The position numbers were made by a program, and so were the translations under genes. 64,000 nt of DNA from Streptacidiphilus melanogenes (GTDB lineage: Bacteria > Actinomycetota > Actinomycetes > Streptomycetales > Streptomycetaceae), in NCBI RefSeq assembly GCF_000787835.1, contig NZ_BBPP01000044.1, forward strand, positions 1 to 64,000. The letters are read 5' to 3'. The notes under the pieces are model-generated. The model ran no database searches. It had not been told where the DNA came from and worked only from the letters and a program-made list of their open reading frames with translations. This document shows positions 17,515 to 26,134 of this stretch, in pieces (positions within the stretch are counted from its first letter, which is position 1; the number at the start of each line of letters is the position of its first letter).

Positions 17515-18996
17515 CTACCGGGCCCCGGCGAGGACCTTGCCCTCCGTGGAGAGGATGCCGCCCCGGTAGTCGAAACGCGGGGTGTTGGAGAAGATCAGCC
17601 AGACGTACTTGAAGTTCTCCGCGAACCAGTAGCCCGGGGTCAGGTCCCCGTGCCGGACCGACGACGAGCTGACGTGGTCCGCGACGGTGTAGCCGCCGGA
17701 GACGCGCAGGTGTGTGCGGACGTTGTCGAACCAGCGCCACGCCGCCTGCTTGTAGCTCGCCCCGCCGGTGATGCGCCACAGGTCGAAGGCCGAGTTGGCG
17801 TACTCGGGACGGAGTTGGCTGCCCTGGTCGACGATGCGGAAGTCCGTGTAGTCGACCGTCTCGGGCAGGATCGGGTAGCGGTCCATCACCGCGGACCAGG
17901 AGCGGAAGTAGGCGGCGCCGTGGTCGAGGTCGCCGCCCTTGGCGAGCAGGCCCGCGTAGAACGCGGCCAGTTCGGACTGGTGGGTGGGGCCGGTGCGGCG
18001 GCCGGTGGAGGTGTCGGCGCCGCGGAACCAGAGGCGGCCGCCGCGCACCTCCGCCTGGCGGCTCAGGATCGGTCGGGTGAACTGCTGGTACCAGCTGGTG
18101 AGCTGACTGTCCCCCAGCAGGCGGCCGCCGCCCCACAGGTACTCGTAGAACGAGTCCACCGGCGGGTTGGGGGCGGTCGAGGTGTGGTCGGCCCAGCGGC
18201 CCGTCTCGGCGTCGATGGTGGTGCCGAGCAGGTCGAGGGAGCTGCCGCGGGACAGCACCGCGCGGTAGGCGCGCATCGCGGCGTCGTAGTAGCGGGAGTC
18301 GCCCACCAGTTGTGACAGGGCGCCGAACTCCATCACGTTGGTGCCGGCTTCGGCCAGGGCGACCTGGCTCCCCTGCACCTGGCCGGTGCGCAGGTTGACG
18401 TGCGTGTAGGGGACGCCGGTGGGGGAGGAGGTGAAGGCGGGCAGCAGCCGGTCCGCGAACTCCTGGGCCAGGGAGAGCAGTGCGGCGCTGCCGGTCGTCA
18501 GGTGTCCGGCGATCAGGCCGCCGACGAGGCGGATGATGGCCTCGAACACGTGGATGTCCACGTCCTGCGTCGGGTCCAGGTTGTTCTCGACCCAACTGCG
18601 GGCCTGCGCCAGCTCGTCGTCGCACCCCATCAGGTAGAGGGTGTCCAGGGCCTCGACGATGGACAGGCCGAAGCTGTGGCCGCCGGCGAAGAAGTCGTTG
18701 TGGCCGCCGCTGAGCGGGCGCAGCTCGTCGTAGCCCCAGGCCTTCGCGGTGTAGCCGTACCAGCCGTGCAGGTACTCGTCGCGGATCGCGGCCGCGGCCT
18801 TCGCGTCGCTCGGCATGGCGGCGCCCTCGAGGAGCGGCGCGCCCTGCCTGCGGCGCGCCGTGCGGCTCGCCGCGGCGGCCTGTTGGACTCCTGGCACGGC
18901 CGCCGCCGTCGTCAGCAGCGCCGAGCCTGCGGCGGAGCCGAGTACGAGGCGGCGGGAGGGGCGGGGCAGCCGAGGCGACGCGGAGTGATCTGGCAT
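17515..18996 (-). CDS. Tat-exported GH47 family alpha-mannosidase
   Basis: A 493-aa secreted enzyme. The N-terminus has the twin-arginine signal SRRLVLGSAAGSALL and an Ala-rich cleavage region. The mature protein shows the GH47 (alpha/alpha)7-barrel markers in order: ALDTLYLMG, VFEAIIRLVGGLIAGH, EAGTNVMEFGALSQL, VDSFYEYLWGGGRL and LRPEYANSAFDLWRITGG. GH47 enzymes are inverting alpha-1,2-mannosidases with catalytic acids in these helices. They are common in eukaryotic N-glycan trimming and uncommon in bacteria. A role in using fungal or plant mannans or glycoproteins is inferred. The gene stands alone with its own promoter region (18997-19107). Confidence 0.85.
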   Translation of the reverse strand: MPDHSASPRLPRPSRRLVLGSAAGSALLTTAAAVPGVQQAAAASRTARRRQGAPLLEGAAMPSDAKAAAAIRDEYLHGWYGYTAKAWGYDELRPLSGGHNDFFAGGHSFGLSIVEALDTLYLMGCDDELAQARSWVENNLDPTQDVDIHVFEAIIRLVGGLIAGHLTTGSAALLSLAQEFADRLLPAFTSSPTGVPYTHVNLRTGQVQGSQVALAEAGTNVMEFGALSQLVGDSRYYDAAMRAYRAVLSRGSSLDLLGTTIDAETGRWADHTSTAPNPPVDSFYEYLWGGGRLLGDSQLTSWYQQFTRPILSRQAEVRGGRLWFRGADTSTGRRTGPTHQSELAAFYAGLLAKGGDLDHGAAYFRSWSAVMDRYPILPETVDYTDFRIVDQGSQLRPEYANSAFDLWRITGGASYKQAAWRWFDNVRTHLRVSGGYTVADHVSSSSVRHGDLTPGYWFAENFKYVWLIFSNTPRFDYRGGILSTEGKVLAGAR

Positions 18997-19107
18997 GCAC
19001 GCAAAGGTATGACCGCTGGCTTTGCGTCAATCCGCCACATCATCGTGTCGTCGTGAATACCGCACGGACGGGTGACATCGTGGCGCGTTCATGCCAGAAT
19101 CGTCGGG

Positions 19108-19143
19108 CCCTGGACGGCGCAGGTCGCAACCCGCCGCCCAGGG
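19108..19143 (-). terminator. Possible terminator of the NDH-2 gene
   Basis: CCCTGG (19108-19113) pairs with CCAGGG (19138-19143), with partly paired GC-rich sequence inside. It lies 20 bases after the NDH-2 stop. The stem is imperfect, so the call is tentative. Confidence 0.35.
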
Positions 19144-19162
19144 CGTCGGCCCGCCCCTGGTG

Positions 19163-20524
19163 CTACTGGTGCCGTGCGTGCAACGCGGCCGTGTGCTGCT
19201 TGATCTGTTCCTTCGTCAGGTACGAGTCGGTGTACTCGAAGTCGCGCAGCCGTGCCGGGCGCCGGGCCTGGAAGCCGGTGCGCACGTAGTCGTCGCCGGC
19301 CACCGCGTTCAGCAGCCAGTTGGTCATCACCCGGACCTTGGCGACGTTGGTGCGCAGCGCCATCAGGTGGTAGCCGCGGGCCACGCCCTGCGCCGCGATG
19401 CCGTGCAGCTCCACGCCGAGCGGCTTGGAGACGGCGTCCGCGCCGCCCAGGTCCACCACCAGGCCGAGGTCCTTGTGGAAGTACGGCTTCGTCTCCTGGC
19501 CTCGGAGCAGGGCGACGACGTTGTCCGCGACGACCTTGCCCTGACGCTGTGCGTGCTGCGCCGTCGGCGGGCAGACCGCGCCGTCGCCGCTGGCGAGGTC
19601 CGGGACGGCGGCGGCGTCGCCGAGGGCGAAGACGCCGTCGCACTGCGGCACGCGCATCTCGGCGGTCACCGCGAGACGCCCGCGCACCGTCTCCGCGTCC
19701 AGCGTGCCGACCAGCGGACTCGCGGCCACACCCGCGGTCCAGATCAGCGTGCGCGCGGGGACCACCCGGCCGTCGGTGAACTTGACCGACTCCTCGCCGG
19801 CCTCCGCGACCGAGACGCCGAGCGAGATCTCGATGCCGCGCTTGCGCAGCAGGTCCATCGCCTCGGTGCCGAGCATGTCGCCCAGCTCGGGCATCAGCTT
19901 CGGGGCGATGTCGACCAGGTGCCACTTGATCAGGTTGGGGTTCAGCCGCGGGTAGCGCTTGACGGCGTTCGCGGTGACGCGCTGCAGACACGCCGCCGTC
20001 TCCGTGCCGGCGTAGCCGCCGCCGACCACGACGAAGCCGAGGCGGGAGATCCGCTCCTGCTGGGTCGTGGCCGCGTCCGCCAGGTCGAGCTGCGACAGCA
20101 CGTGGTCGCGCACGTAGGCGGCCTCAGCCAGCGTCTTCATCCCGCGCCCGTACTCGGCCAGCCCGGGGATGTCGAAGGTCCGGGTCACGCTGCCCGGGGC
20201 GAGCACCAGGTAGTCGTACGGCTCGGCGACCAGTTCGTCGGTGATCTTCCGGGCGATCACCATCTTCGCCCTCGCGTCGATGCCGATCGCGCCGCCCGGG
20301 ACGATCCGGGTCCGGCGCAGCATCCGGCGCAGCGAGACCGCGACCGACTGCGGCGTCAGCACGCCGGCCGCGACCTGCGGCAGCAGCGGGAGGTAGAGCT
20401 CGTAGCTGAACGGCGCGATCATCGCGATCTCTGCCTCGCTCGGTGCGAGCTGGCGCTCCAGCCGCCGCGCGCACTCGACGCCGGCGAAGCCGCCGCCGAC
20501 CACCAGGATCCGGGGTCGTTCCAT
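19163..20524 (-). CDS. Type II NADH dehydrogenase (NDH-2), FAD-dependent
   Basis: A 453-aa peripheral membrane flavoprotein that passes electrons from NADH to quinone without pumping protons. The FAD-binding Rossmann motif ILVVGGGFAGVECA is at the N-terminus and the NAD-binding motif FVVVGGGYAGTETAA near residue 170. FALGDAAAVPD near 310 is the second FAD contact. The C-terminal region (NWLLNAVAGDDYVRTGF) is the amphipathic membrane anchor area of the family. ATG 20524 is preferred because GTGAGGG lies 9 bases before it; ATG 20533 touches that sequence directly. It is monocistronic. Confidence 0.87.
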   Translation of the reverse strand: MERPRILVVGGGFAGVECARRLERQLAPSEAEIAMIAPFSYELYLPLLPQVAAGVLTPQSVAVSLRRMLRRTRIVPGGAIGIDARAKMVIARKITDELVAEPYDYLVLAPGSVTRTFDIPGLAEYGRGMKTLAEAAYVRDHVLSQLDLADAATTQQERISRLGFVVVGGGYAGTETAACLQRVTANAVKRYPRLNPNLIKWHLVDIAPKLMPELGDMLGTEAMDLLRKRGIEISLGVSVAEAGEESVKFTDGRVVPARTLIWTAGVAASPLVGTLDAETVRGRLAVTAEMRVPQCDGVFALGDAAAVPDLASGDGAVCPPTAQHAQRQGKVVADNVVALLRGQETKPYFHKDLGLVVDLGGADAVSKPLGVELHGIAAQGVARGYHLMALRTNVAKVRVMTNWLLNAVAGDDYVRTGFQARRPARLRDFEYTDSYLTKEQIKQHTAALHARHQ

Positions 20525-20700
20525 CGTGCCCATCCCTCACGGTCGTGGTCACTGTCCTGCGGGCAAGCCTGGTCCCCCTGGCCACAGGGAACCGGCGGGC
20601 ACCCGGGGCCACCGGGTGTCACCGCTCCCCGCCACACTGGCACGCTCCCGGATCGCTCGCCACCGCGCAAGACCGTCCGACGGAGCGGGCCCTCGGGGGC

Positions 20701-20964
20701 TCAGTCGGCCCGGTCGTCCCCGGTTCCGTTCCCCAAGGACAGGGCGACGGCGGCGCGGCCGCAGCGCAGGAACGCCCGGGTGCGGGCCCCGCTCCCTTCG
20801 GCCCCGAGCAGTGACCGGTGTTCGGCCAGCACCTCGGCGAGGCTCCGGTCCGCATCGGCGGGCGAGAGGGACGCCACCCGCTGCCCGCCCTCCTCGTCCT
20901 CCGCGACCAGGCGCAGACCGCCCGCCTCGGCGACGCGGCGGACCTGCTTCCGTCCGGCCACCAC
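20701..20964 (-). CDS. Possible small protein or 3' gene remnant
   Basis: This minus-strand frame has about 90% G/C at third codon positions, which supports real coding. It reads GGLRLVAEDEEGG, then DADRSLAEVLAEHRSLLG, and ends in NGTGDDRAD. The same quality extends upstream to about 21000, but no ATG, GTG or TTG with a Shine-Dalgarno sequence is found there; the first usable GTG is at 20964. It may be a small protein with an unusual start or the remnant of a longer gene. I do not recognise a family. Confidence 0.35.
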   Translation of the reverse strand: MVAGRKQVRRVAEAGGLRLVAEDEEGGQRVASLSPADADRSLAEVLAEHRSLLGAEGSGARTRAFLRCGRAAVALSLGNGTGDDRAD

Positions 20965-21171
20965 GCCGGCGACCCCGGCCAGCAGCTCGCCGACCGTCGC
21001 CTCCCGGCCACGCCGGGCTCGGCCGGGACACCGAATTAGCGCTGGCGGAGCCCGCTGCCCGCCGCCACGGCGCGAGACCGCCTTCCGAGGTCCCACATGG
21101 CGGCCGGTGCCGCTCCCGCAGGGCGTCGCCGCAGGACAGACGCGTGCGGGCGGGGCACTAGGGTGGTGCGC
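20965..21171. other. Gene-poor stretch between the NDH-2 region and the HipA-like gene
   Basis: Between the NDH-2 start (20524) and the HipA-like start (21172) only the possible small ORF at 20701-20964 has coding character. The rest holds a short AT-richer spot (GAATTAGC at 21033-21040) and the promoter of the HipA-like gene; I see no RNA gene or clear repeat. Confidence 0.4.
21159..21164 (+). promoter_or_regulatory. -10 box of a leaderless promoter (HipA-like gene)
   Basis: TAGGGT ends 7 bases before the ATG at 21172, and no Shine-Dalgarno sequence is present. This spacing places the transcription start at or beside the start codon. Confidence 0.6.
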
Positions 21172-21921
21172 ATGTTGCGAGAGGTGACGGCGGACCGGTA
21201 CGTGACGCCGCTGCGGGAGGGCGGCTCGCTGCCCGGGCTGGTCGAGGCCGGGGCGGGCGGTCTTTGGGTCGCCAAGTTCGTCGGCGCCGCGCAGGGCCGT
21301 AAGGCGCTGGTGGCGGAGGTGGTGAGCGGGGAGCTGGCCCGACGCCTCGGCTTCCGGGTGCCGGAGCTGACGCGGATGGAGGTCGACCCGCGCGTCGCCG
21401 TCGGCGAGCCCGACCAGCAGGTGCAGGACCTGGTGAAGGCGTCCGGCGGCAGCAACCTCGGCATGGCCTATCTCAGCGGCGCGCTCGGCTTCGACCCGCT
21501 CGCCTTCCCGGTGGACCCGCAGCTCGCCGGACGCGTCGTCTGGTTCGACGCCCTGATCGGCAACGTCGACCGCTCCTGGCGCAACCCCAACCTGCTGGTC
21601 CACGGCGGCGAGCTGTGGCTGATCGACCACGGCGCCAGCCTGATCTTCCATCACAACTGGCCGCGGGCCGCCGCGTCCGCGCGCAAGGGCTTCGACGCCT
21701 CCGACCACGTGCTGCTGCCGTTCGGGCCCGACGTCGCGGCGGCGGACGCGGAGCTCGGCCCGCAGGTGACCGAGGAGCTGCTGCACGAGGTCCTCGCGCT
21801 GGTACCCGACGTCTGGCTCGCGGACGAGCCGGGCTTCGACGATCCGGACGCGGTCCGCGCCGCGTACGTGGCCCAGTTGACGGCACGGGCCGCCGGCCCG
21901 AGGGAGTGGGTGTCGCTGTGA
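21172..21921 (+). CDS. HipA-like kinase-domain protein
   Basis: A 249-aa protein similar to the kinase core of HipA. WVAKFVGAAQGRKALVAEVV supplies the nucleotide-contact Lys and helix. FDALIGNVDRSWRNPNLLV and LWLIDHGASLIFHH correspond to the catalytic Asp/Asn loop and the metal-binding Asp. It is shorter than toxin HipA and lacks its N-terminal HipA_N region, as in the stand-alone HipA-like group. The stop overlaps the DUF3037 gene start, a known pairing. A kinase role is inferred; whether it is a toxin is unknown. Confidence 0.75.
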   Translation: MLREVTADRYVTPLREGGSLPGLVEAGAGGLWVAKFVGAAQGRKALVAEVVSGELARRLGFRVPELTRMEVDPRVAVGEPDQQVQDLVKASGGSNLGMAYLSGALGFDPLAFPVDPQLAGRVVWFDALIGNVDRSWRNPNLLVHGGELWLIDHGASLIFHHNWPRAAASARKGFDASDHVLLPFGPDVAAADAELGPQVTEELLHEVLALVPDVWLADEPGFDDPDAVRAAYVAQLTARAAGPREWVSL

Positions 21922-22328
21922 GCGCCGTTCCGGCTGCGGCGGGGGCCGCGGAGAAGTTGGTTTACGAGTACGCGCTGGTGCGTGTCGTGCCCCGGGTGGA
22001 GCGTGGCGAGCAGATCAACGCGGGCGTACTGGTCTACAGCCGCCAGGCGGGCGTGCTGCGCGCGGCGATCCACCTCGACGAGGACCGGCTGCTGGCGCTC
22101 GACCCGGCGGTGGACCTCGAGGGCGTGCGCGCGGCGCTCGCCGCGGTCGCCCATGTCTGCGACGGCGGTGACGCTGCGGGCCAGGCCCGCCACGAGGAAC
22201 CGGGCCGCCGGTTCCGCTGGCTGACAGCCCCGCGCAGCACCGTCGTCCAACCGGGCCCCGTCCACTGCGGCCTCTCCACCGACCCGGCTGCCGAGACCGA
22301 GCGGCTGCTGGACCTGCTGGTCCGCTGA
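21918..22328 (+). CDS. DUF3037 family protein
   Basis: A 136-aa protein with the DUF3037 opening YEYALVRVVPRVERGEQINAGVLVY and conserved tail LTAPRSTVVQPGPVHCGLS. GTG 21918 overlaps the HipA-like stop (GTGA), so the two are co-translated. The function is unknown. The constant pairing with HipA-like proteins suggests a partner, substrate or antitoxin-like role. Confidence 0.78.
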   Translation: MSAVPAAAGAAEKLVYEYALVRVVPRVERGEQINAGVLVYSRQAGVLRAAIHLDEDRLLALDPAVDLEGVRAALAAVAHVCDGGDAAGQARHEEPGRRFRWLTAPRSTVVQPGPVHCGLSTDPAAETERLLDLLVR

Positions 22329-22543
22329 CACCCGGCACGGCGCGTGGCGCTGACCCGGACGGCGTGCCGCCTGCGGCCTTCGGCGATCCCGGCTCCCGCT
22401 CCGGCTCCGGGGGGTGAGGCGCGCTGAGCCCGCGGGCGGACGGTCCCCGACGCGCGGGCCGACCGTCCACCTCGCGGTGCGGCCTCGCGGCCGCCCGGCA
22501 CCTGACGTCCCGCAACTTCTCGCGTGGTGGGGCGCGTCCGCGC

Positions 22544-22549
22544 TACGGT
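22544..22549 (+). promoter_or_regulatory. -10 box of a leaderless promoter (DUF2332 gene)
   Basis: TACGGT ends 6 bases before ATG 22556 with no Shine-Dalgarno sequence. It is the same layout as several other genes in the window. Confidence 0.55.
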
Positions 22550-22555
22550 CGGCGC

Positions 22556-23641
22556 ATGACGACCAAGATCACCGAGAGTCCGCGTGAGCGCGTGCGGCGG
22601 GCGTTCACCGAGCCGGGGGAGTTCCGGACCTCGCCGTTGTACCGGGCGCTGAGCCGGACCGTCGCCGGGGACGACGCGCTGCTGGACCTCGCCGCGGGGG
22701 GACGGCCGGGCCAGTACCCGACGTTCCTGTTCTTCGGCGCCGTGCACCACCTGCTGCTGACCGCCGCCGACGCCGAGAACGAGCCGCTCGCCGCGTACTA
22801 CCCGTCGCTGCTGCCGTCCGGCGCGACCGCCCGGCCCGCGGAGGAGGCCGGGCCGGCGCTCGTGGACTTCTGCGCGCGCCACGCCGACGCGCTGCGCGCG
22901 GTCATCGGCACCCGGCTGGTGCAGACGAACCAGGTCCAGCGCGCGTTGGGGCTGCGTTTCGGGCTGGCGGCGATCGCCGCCGAGATCGGGGCCGAGCCGG
23001 TCCACCTGATCGAGGTGGGCACCAGCGCGGGCCTGAACCTGCGCTTCGACCGGTACGGCTACCGGCTCGGCGGGCGTCGCTACGGGAACCCGGACTCGCC
23101 GGTCCAACTCGTCGCCGAGCTCCACGGGGACGGGGAGGTGCCGGACCTCGACGCGCTGCCCCGGCTGGCGAGCGTGCTGGGGGTGGACCTGAACCCCGTC
23201 GACGTCCTCGACCCCGACGACCGGCAGTGGCTGCGGGCCCTGGTCTGGCCGGAGAACCAGGACCAGCGGTTGCTGCTGACGGCGGCTCTGGACCTCGTCG
23301 CCGGCGATCCGCCGCCGATCCTGGCCGGGGACGCGATCGACGTGCTGCCGGGCCTGGCGGCCTCCCTCCCCGCGGGCGAACCGCGCGTGGTCTACCACTC
23401 TGCGACGCGGATGCACGTGCCCGCCGAGCGGCTCGCGGCGTTCGACGCGGCGATCGCCGCGCTCGGCGACACCGGTCCGCTGTGGTGGCTCTCGGTCGAG
23501 GAGGCCCCGGACCCGGATCCGCGCCCGGACCCCTCGCGTGGCGGTGCGTCACTGCGCCTGCGCGGTCCGGACGGCGCGTGCCGTGACCTGGCCGTCGTCG
23601 AGGGGCACCTGCGCTGGGTGGAGACCCTGCCGACGGGCTGA
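22556..23641 (+). CDS. DUF2332 family protein
   Basis: A 361-aa protein of the DUF2332 family, recognisable by CARHADALRAVIGTRLVQTNQVQR, IEVGTSAGLNLRFDRYGY and the late PLWWLSVE segment. The central EVGTSAGLNL resembles the glycine-rich S-adenosylmethionine loop of methyltransferases, but the reaction is unknown. It is monocistronic and apparently leaderless. No export signal is seen. Confidence 0.78.
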   Translation: MTTKITESPRERVRRAFTEPGEFRTSPLYRALSRTVAGDDALLDLAAGGRPGQYPTFLFFGAVHHLLLTAADAENEPLAAYYPSLLPSGATARPAEEAGPALVDFCARHADALRAVIGTRLVQTNQVQRALGLRFGLAAIAAEIGAEPVHLIEVGTSAGLNLRFDRYGYRLGGRRYGNPDSPVQLVAELHGDGEVPDLDALPRLASVLGVDLNPVDVLDPDDRQWLRALVWPENQDQRLLLTAALDLVAGDPPPILAGDAIDVLPGLAASLPAGEPRVVYHSATRMHVPAERLAAFDAAIAALGDTGPLWWLSVEEAPDPDPRPDPSRGGASLRLRGPDGACRDLAVVEGHLRWVETLPTG

Positions 23642-23705
23642 CGTCGGGAGCTGACACCGGGTCTGAGGACCGGCTGTGAAAAAGCGGTGGCGGTCGGCCC
23701 GCCGT

Positions 23706-23742
23706 ACTTCTACGGTGTAGAAGTCTTATACGCCGTACAAGG
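23706..23742. promoter_or_regulatory. Two tandem TetR-type operators
   Basis: The 19-mer at 23706-23724 (ACTTCTACGGTGTAGAAGT) is a palindrome with perfect 8-bp arms and a 3-bp centre. The next 19-mer (23724-23742) has the same plan with one arm mismatch. Both fit CTTnTACGnnGTAnAAG and their centres are 18 bp apart. They stand directly before the MFS gene and its Shine-Dalgarno AAGGAG, with the TetR gene just downstream of that exporter. Binding by that TetR is inferred. Confidence 0.7.
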
Positions 23743-23751
23743 AGACGTTCC

Positions 23752-25296
23752 GTGACCGCCGCCGTGCCCGCGCCAGCCGAGCGGAGAGCCGACCGCTGGC
23801 TGATCCTCGCCGTGATCTGCCTGGTGCAGCTCGTCGTGATCCTCGACAACACCGTGCTCAACGTCGCCGTGCCCTCGCTCACCAAGGAGCTCGGCGCCAC
23901 CACCGCGCAGACGCAGTGGGTCGTCGGGGCCTACTCCCTCGCGCAGGCGGGCATGCTGATCGCCGCGGGCGGCCTCGCCGACCGCTACGGGCGCAAGCTC
24001 GTGCAGATGATCGGCCTGGGCCTGTTCGGCCTCGGATCCCTGGGCGGCGCGCTCTCGTCCACGCCCGGTCAGCTCATCGCCGCGCGCGTCGGCATGGGCG
24101 TCGGCGGCAGCCTGCTGCTCGCGACCACCATCGCGCTGGTCGTGCGGACCTTCGACGCGGAGGAGCAGCCGAAGGCGCTCGCCGCCGCCATGGGCGTCGG
24201 CTCGCTCGGCTTCGCCCTCGGACCGATCATCGGCGGCGCGCTGCTGGCGCATTTCTGGTGGGGCTCGGTCTTCGTCGTCAACCTGCCCGTCTGCGTGCTG
24301 GGCCTGCTCGCCGTGGCCCGGTACGTCCCCGAGTCCAAGGACCCGCAGGGCGAGCGCCCCGACCTGCTCGGCGCGCTGCTGTCCATCGTGGGCCTGGTCG
24401 CCGTCGTCTACGCGATCATCCAGGGCCCCGGCTACGGTTGGACCTCCGGCCGCACCCTGGTGCCGGGCGCGATCGGCGTCGTCTTCGTCGCCCTGTTCGT
24501 GCTCTGGGAGCGCCGCACCCCGCATCCGCTGCTGGACATGTCCTTCTTCCGCAACGCCCGGTTCCGCGGCGCGGTCTCCGGCGGCGTGCTGGTCTCCTTC
24601 GGCATGGGCGGCTCGCTGTTCCTGCTGACCCAGCACCTGCAGTTCGTCCTCGGCTACGGTCCGCTGGAGGCCGGTCTGCGCACCGCGCCGATGGCGCTGA
24701 CGATCGTGCTGCTGAACCTCACCGGAACCGGTATGCGGATCACCGCCAAGCTGCCCGGTCCGGTCGCCATCGCGGGCGGGCTCAGCCTGATGGCGGGCGG
24801 CCTCGCCGCGATCGCCGTGCTCGGCCGCCACGGGGACTACCTCGGCATCCTCCTCGGCCTGGTGCTGATGGGCGCGGGCGTCGCCTGCGCGCAGCCGGCC
24901 ATGGCCGGCGCGGTCATGAGCTCGATCCCGCCGGAGAAGGCCGGCGTCGGCTCTGGTCTCATGGGCACCCTGAGCGAGCTCGGCAACTCCCTCGGCGTCG
25001 CCGTCCTCGGCGCGGTGCTGACCGCGGGCTTCGCGGCCTCGCTGCCTCACGGGGTGCCGAAGGACGCGGCGCGCTCCCTGCCCAAGGCGCTGGCCGCGGC
25101 CGGACCGGCCCGGGCGCAGGAGGTCACCGGCGGGTTCGCGGACAGTCTGACCAGCGCTCAGCTGATCGGCGCGGTCGCGGTCCTGCTCGGCGGCCTGCTG
25201 GCCGCCTGGCTGATCGGCCGTGCTGTCGCGGGCACGCCCGCGGGCGGCGGCCCGGTCGCCGGTCCCGCCGAGACCGCACCGGCCGCGGCCGGCTGA
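23752..25296 (+). CDS. MFS multidrug exporter, DHA2 family, TetR-regulated
   Basis: A 514-aa, 14-helix drug:proton antiporter. Helix 1 has VVILDNTVLNVAVPSLTKEL, the DHA2 signature; GGLADRYGRKL is the A-motif. The GTG start follows AAGGAG by 7 bases. The gene is preceded by two TetR-like operators and followed by a TetR regulator gene, the usual arrangement for a drug-inducible efflux pump. The substrate is not predictable. It is a different subgroup from the exporter at 14258-15922. Confidence 0.87.
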   Translation: MTAAVPAPAERRADRWLILAVICLVQLVVILDNTVLNVAVPSLTKELGATTAQTQWVVGAYSLAQAGMLIAAGGLADRYGRKLVQMIGLGLFGLGSLGGALSSTPGQLIAARVGMGVGGSLLLATTIALVVRTFDAEEQPKALAAAMGVGSLGFALGPIIGGALLAHFWWGSVFVVNLPVCVLGLLAVARYVPESKDPQGERPDLLGALLSIVGLVAVVYAIIQGPGYGWTSGRTLVPGAIGVVFVALFVLWERRTPHPLLDMSFFRNARFRGAVSGGVLVSFGMGGSLFLLTQHLQFVLGYGPLEAGLRTAPMALTIVLLNLTGTGMRITAKLPGPVAIAGGLSLMAGGLAAIAVLGRHGDYLGILLGLVLMGAGVACAQPAMAGAVMSSIPPEKAGVGSGLMGTLSELGNSLGVAVLGAVLTAGFAASLPHGVPKDAARSLPKALAAAGPARAQEVTGGFADSLTSAQLIGAVAVLLGGLLAAWLIGRAVAGTPAGGGPVAGPAETAPAAAG

Positions 25297-25332
25297 CCGG
25301 CGGCGCGCGCCGTGAGCGCCTCCCTGCGGCAC

Positions 25333-25338
25333 TACGAT
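25333..25338 (+). promoter_or_regulatory. -10 box of a leaderless promoter (TetR gene)
   Basis: TACGAT ends 6 bases before ATG 25345, and no Shine-Dalgarno sequence precedes the start. It suggests the regulator can be made separately from the exporter. Confidence 0.5.
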
Positions 25339-25344
25339 CGCCGC

Positions 25345-26121
25345 ATGGCTCCGCAGAAGTCCACGTCGCCGAACCCGGCCGCCGCACCGCAGGTCAGCGT
25401 CTGGGTCAGGCCCCCACGGGAACGGAAGCGGGGCACCGCGCCCAGTGGGCTCTCCCGCCAGCGGATCGTCCGGGCCGCGATCGAGCTGCTCGACGCCGAG
25501 GGCGAGCAGGGGTTCTCCATGCGACGCCTGGCGGCGGAACTCGGAGTCACGCCGATGTCGGTGTACTGGTATGTCGACAACAAGGGCGAGCTGCTGGAGC
25601 TCGCCCTCGACGAGGCCCTCGGTGAGATGCGCATCCCGCCGCTCGGCGAGGACGGCGACTGGCGCGAGCACCTGCGCGTCCTGGCCAACGAGTACCGCGA
25701 CTTCTACCGCCGCCATCTGTGGGCCACCCGCGTCGCGGGCGAGGTGCTGCCGCTCGGCCCGCACGCGCTCTTCTTCTCGACCAGCGCGATCGCCGCGGCG
25801 GAGCGCACCGGTCTGCCGCGCGAGCAGTACGCGGGCGCGCTGGGCCTGCTCTTCCAGTTCGTCTACGGCTTCGCCACCTCGGAGGCCCAGCAGTTGATCC
25901 GCGTCCGCGAGTCCGGCCTGAGCGAGGAGGAGTACCACGAGGCGGTGATCGGCCTGGCGGCCGAGGTCGACCGGCGCCACCTCGACAACGCCGACCGCAT
26001 CATGCCCCCGAAGGCGGGCGAGACGATGGCCGCGAAGCGGGACCACAACTTCGCGGAGAGCCTGGAGCTGGCCCTCGACGGCATCGAGTCCCGGATCCGC
26101 AGCAACGCGGACCGCGCCTAG
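25345..26121 (+). CDS. TetR family regulator (TetR_C_1 type), probable repressor of the MFS exporter
   Basis: A 258-aa regulator. After a disordered, basic N-terminus of about 30 residues, the helix-turn-helix is RIVRAAIELLDAEGEQGFSMRRLAAELGVTPMSVYWYVDNK. The C-terminal part has the features of the TetR_C_1 ligand-binding domain (YRDFYRRHLWATRV and the TGLPREQYAGALGLLFQFVYGF helix). It follows the exporter by 48 bases on the same strand. By family precedent it should bind the two palindromes at 23706-23742 and release on drug binding. ATG 25345 is chosen over an upstream GTG because of its leaderless promoter. Confidence 0.82.
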   Translation: MAPQKSTSPNPAAAPQVSVWVRPPRERKRGTAPSGLSRQRIVRAAIELLDAEGEQGFSMRRLAAELGVTPMSVYWYVDNKGELLELALDEALGEMRIPPLGEDGDWREHLRVLANEYRDFYRRHLWATRVAGEVLPLGPHALFFSTSAIAAAERTGLPREQYAGALGLLFQFVYGFATSEAQQLIRVRESGLSEEEYHEAVIGLAAEVDRRHLDNADRIMPPKAGETMAAKRDHNFAESLELALDGIESRIRSNADRA

Positions 26122-26134
26122 GGGCGCCCCGCGC

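Noticed and set aside
20526-21161. A plus-strand frame in the gene-poor region before the HipA-like gene
   Set aside because: Arg/Pro/Gly-rich with poor third-position bias. The minus frame at 20701-20964 explains the coding signal.
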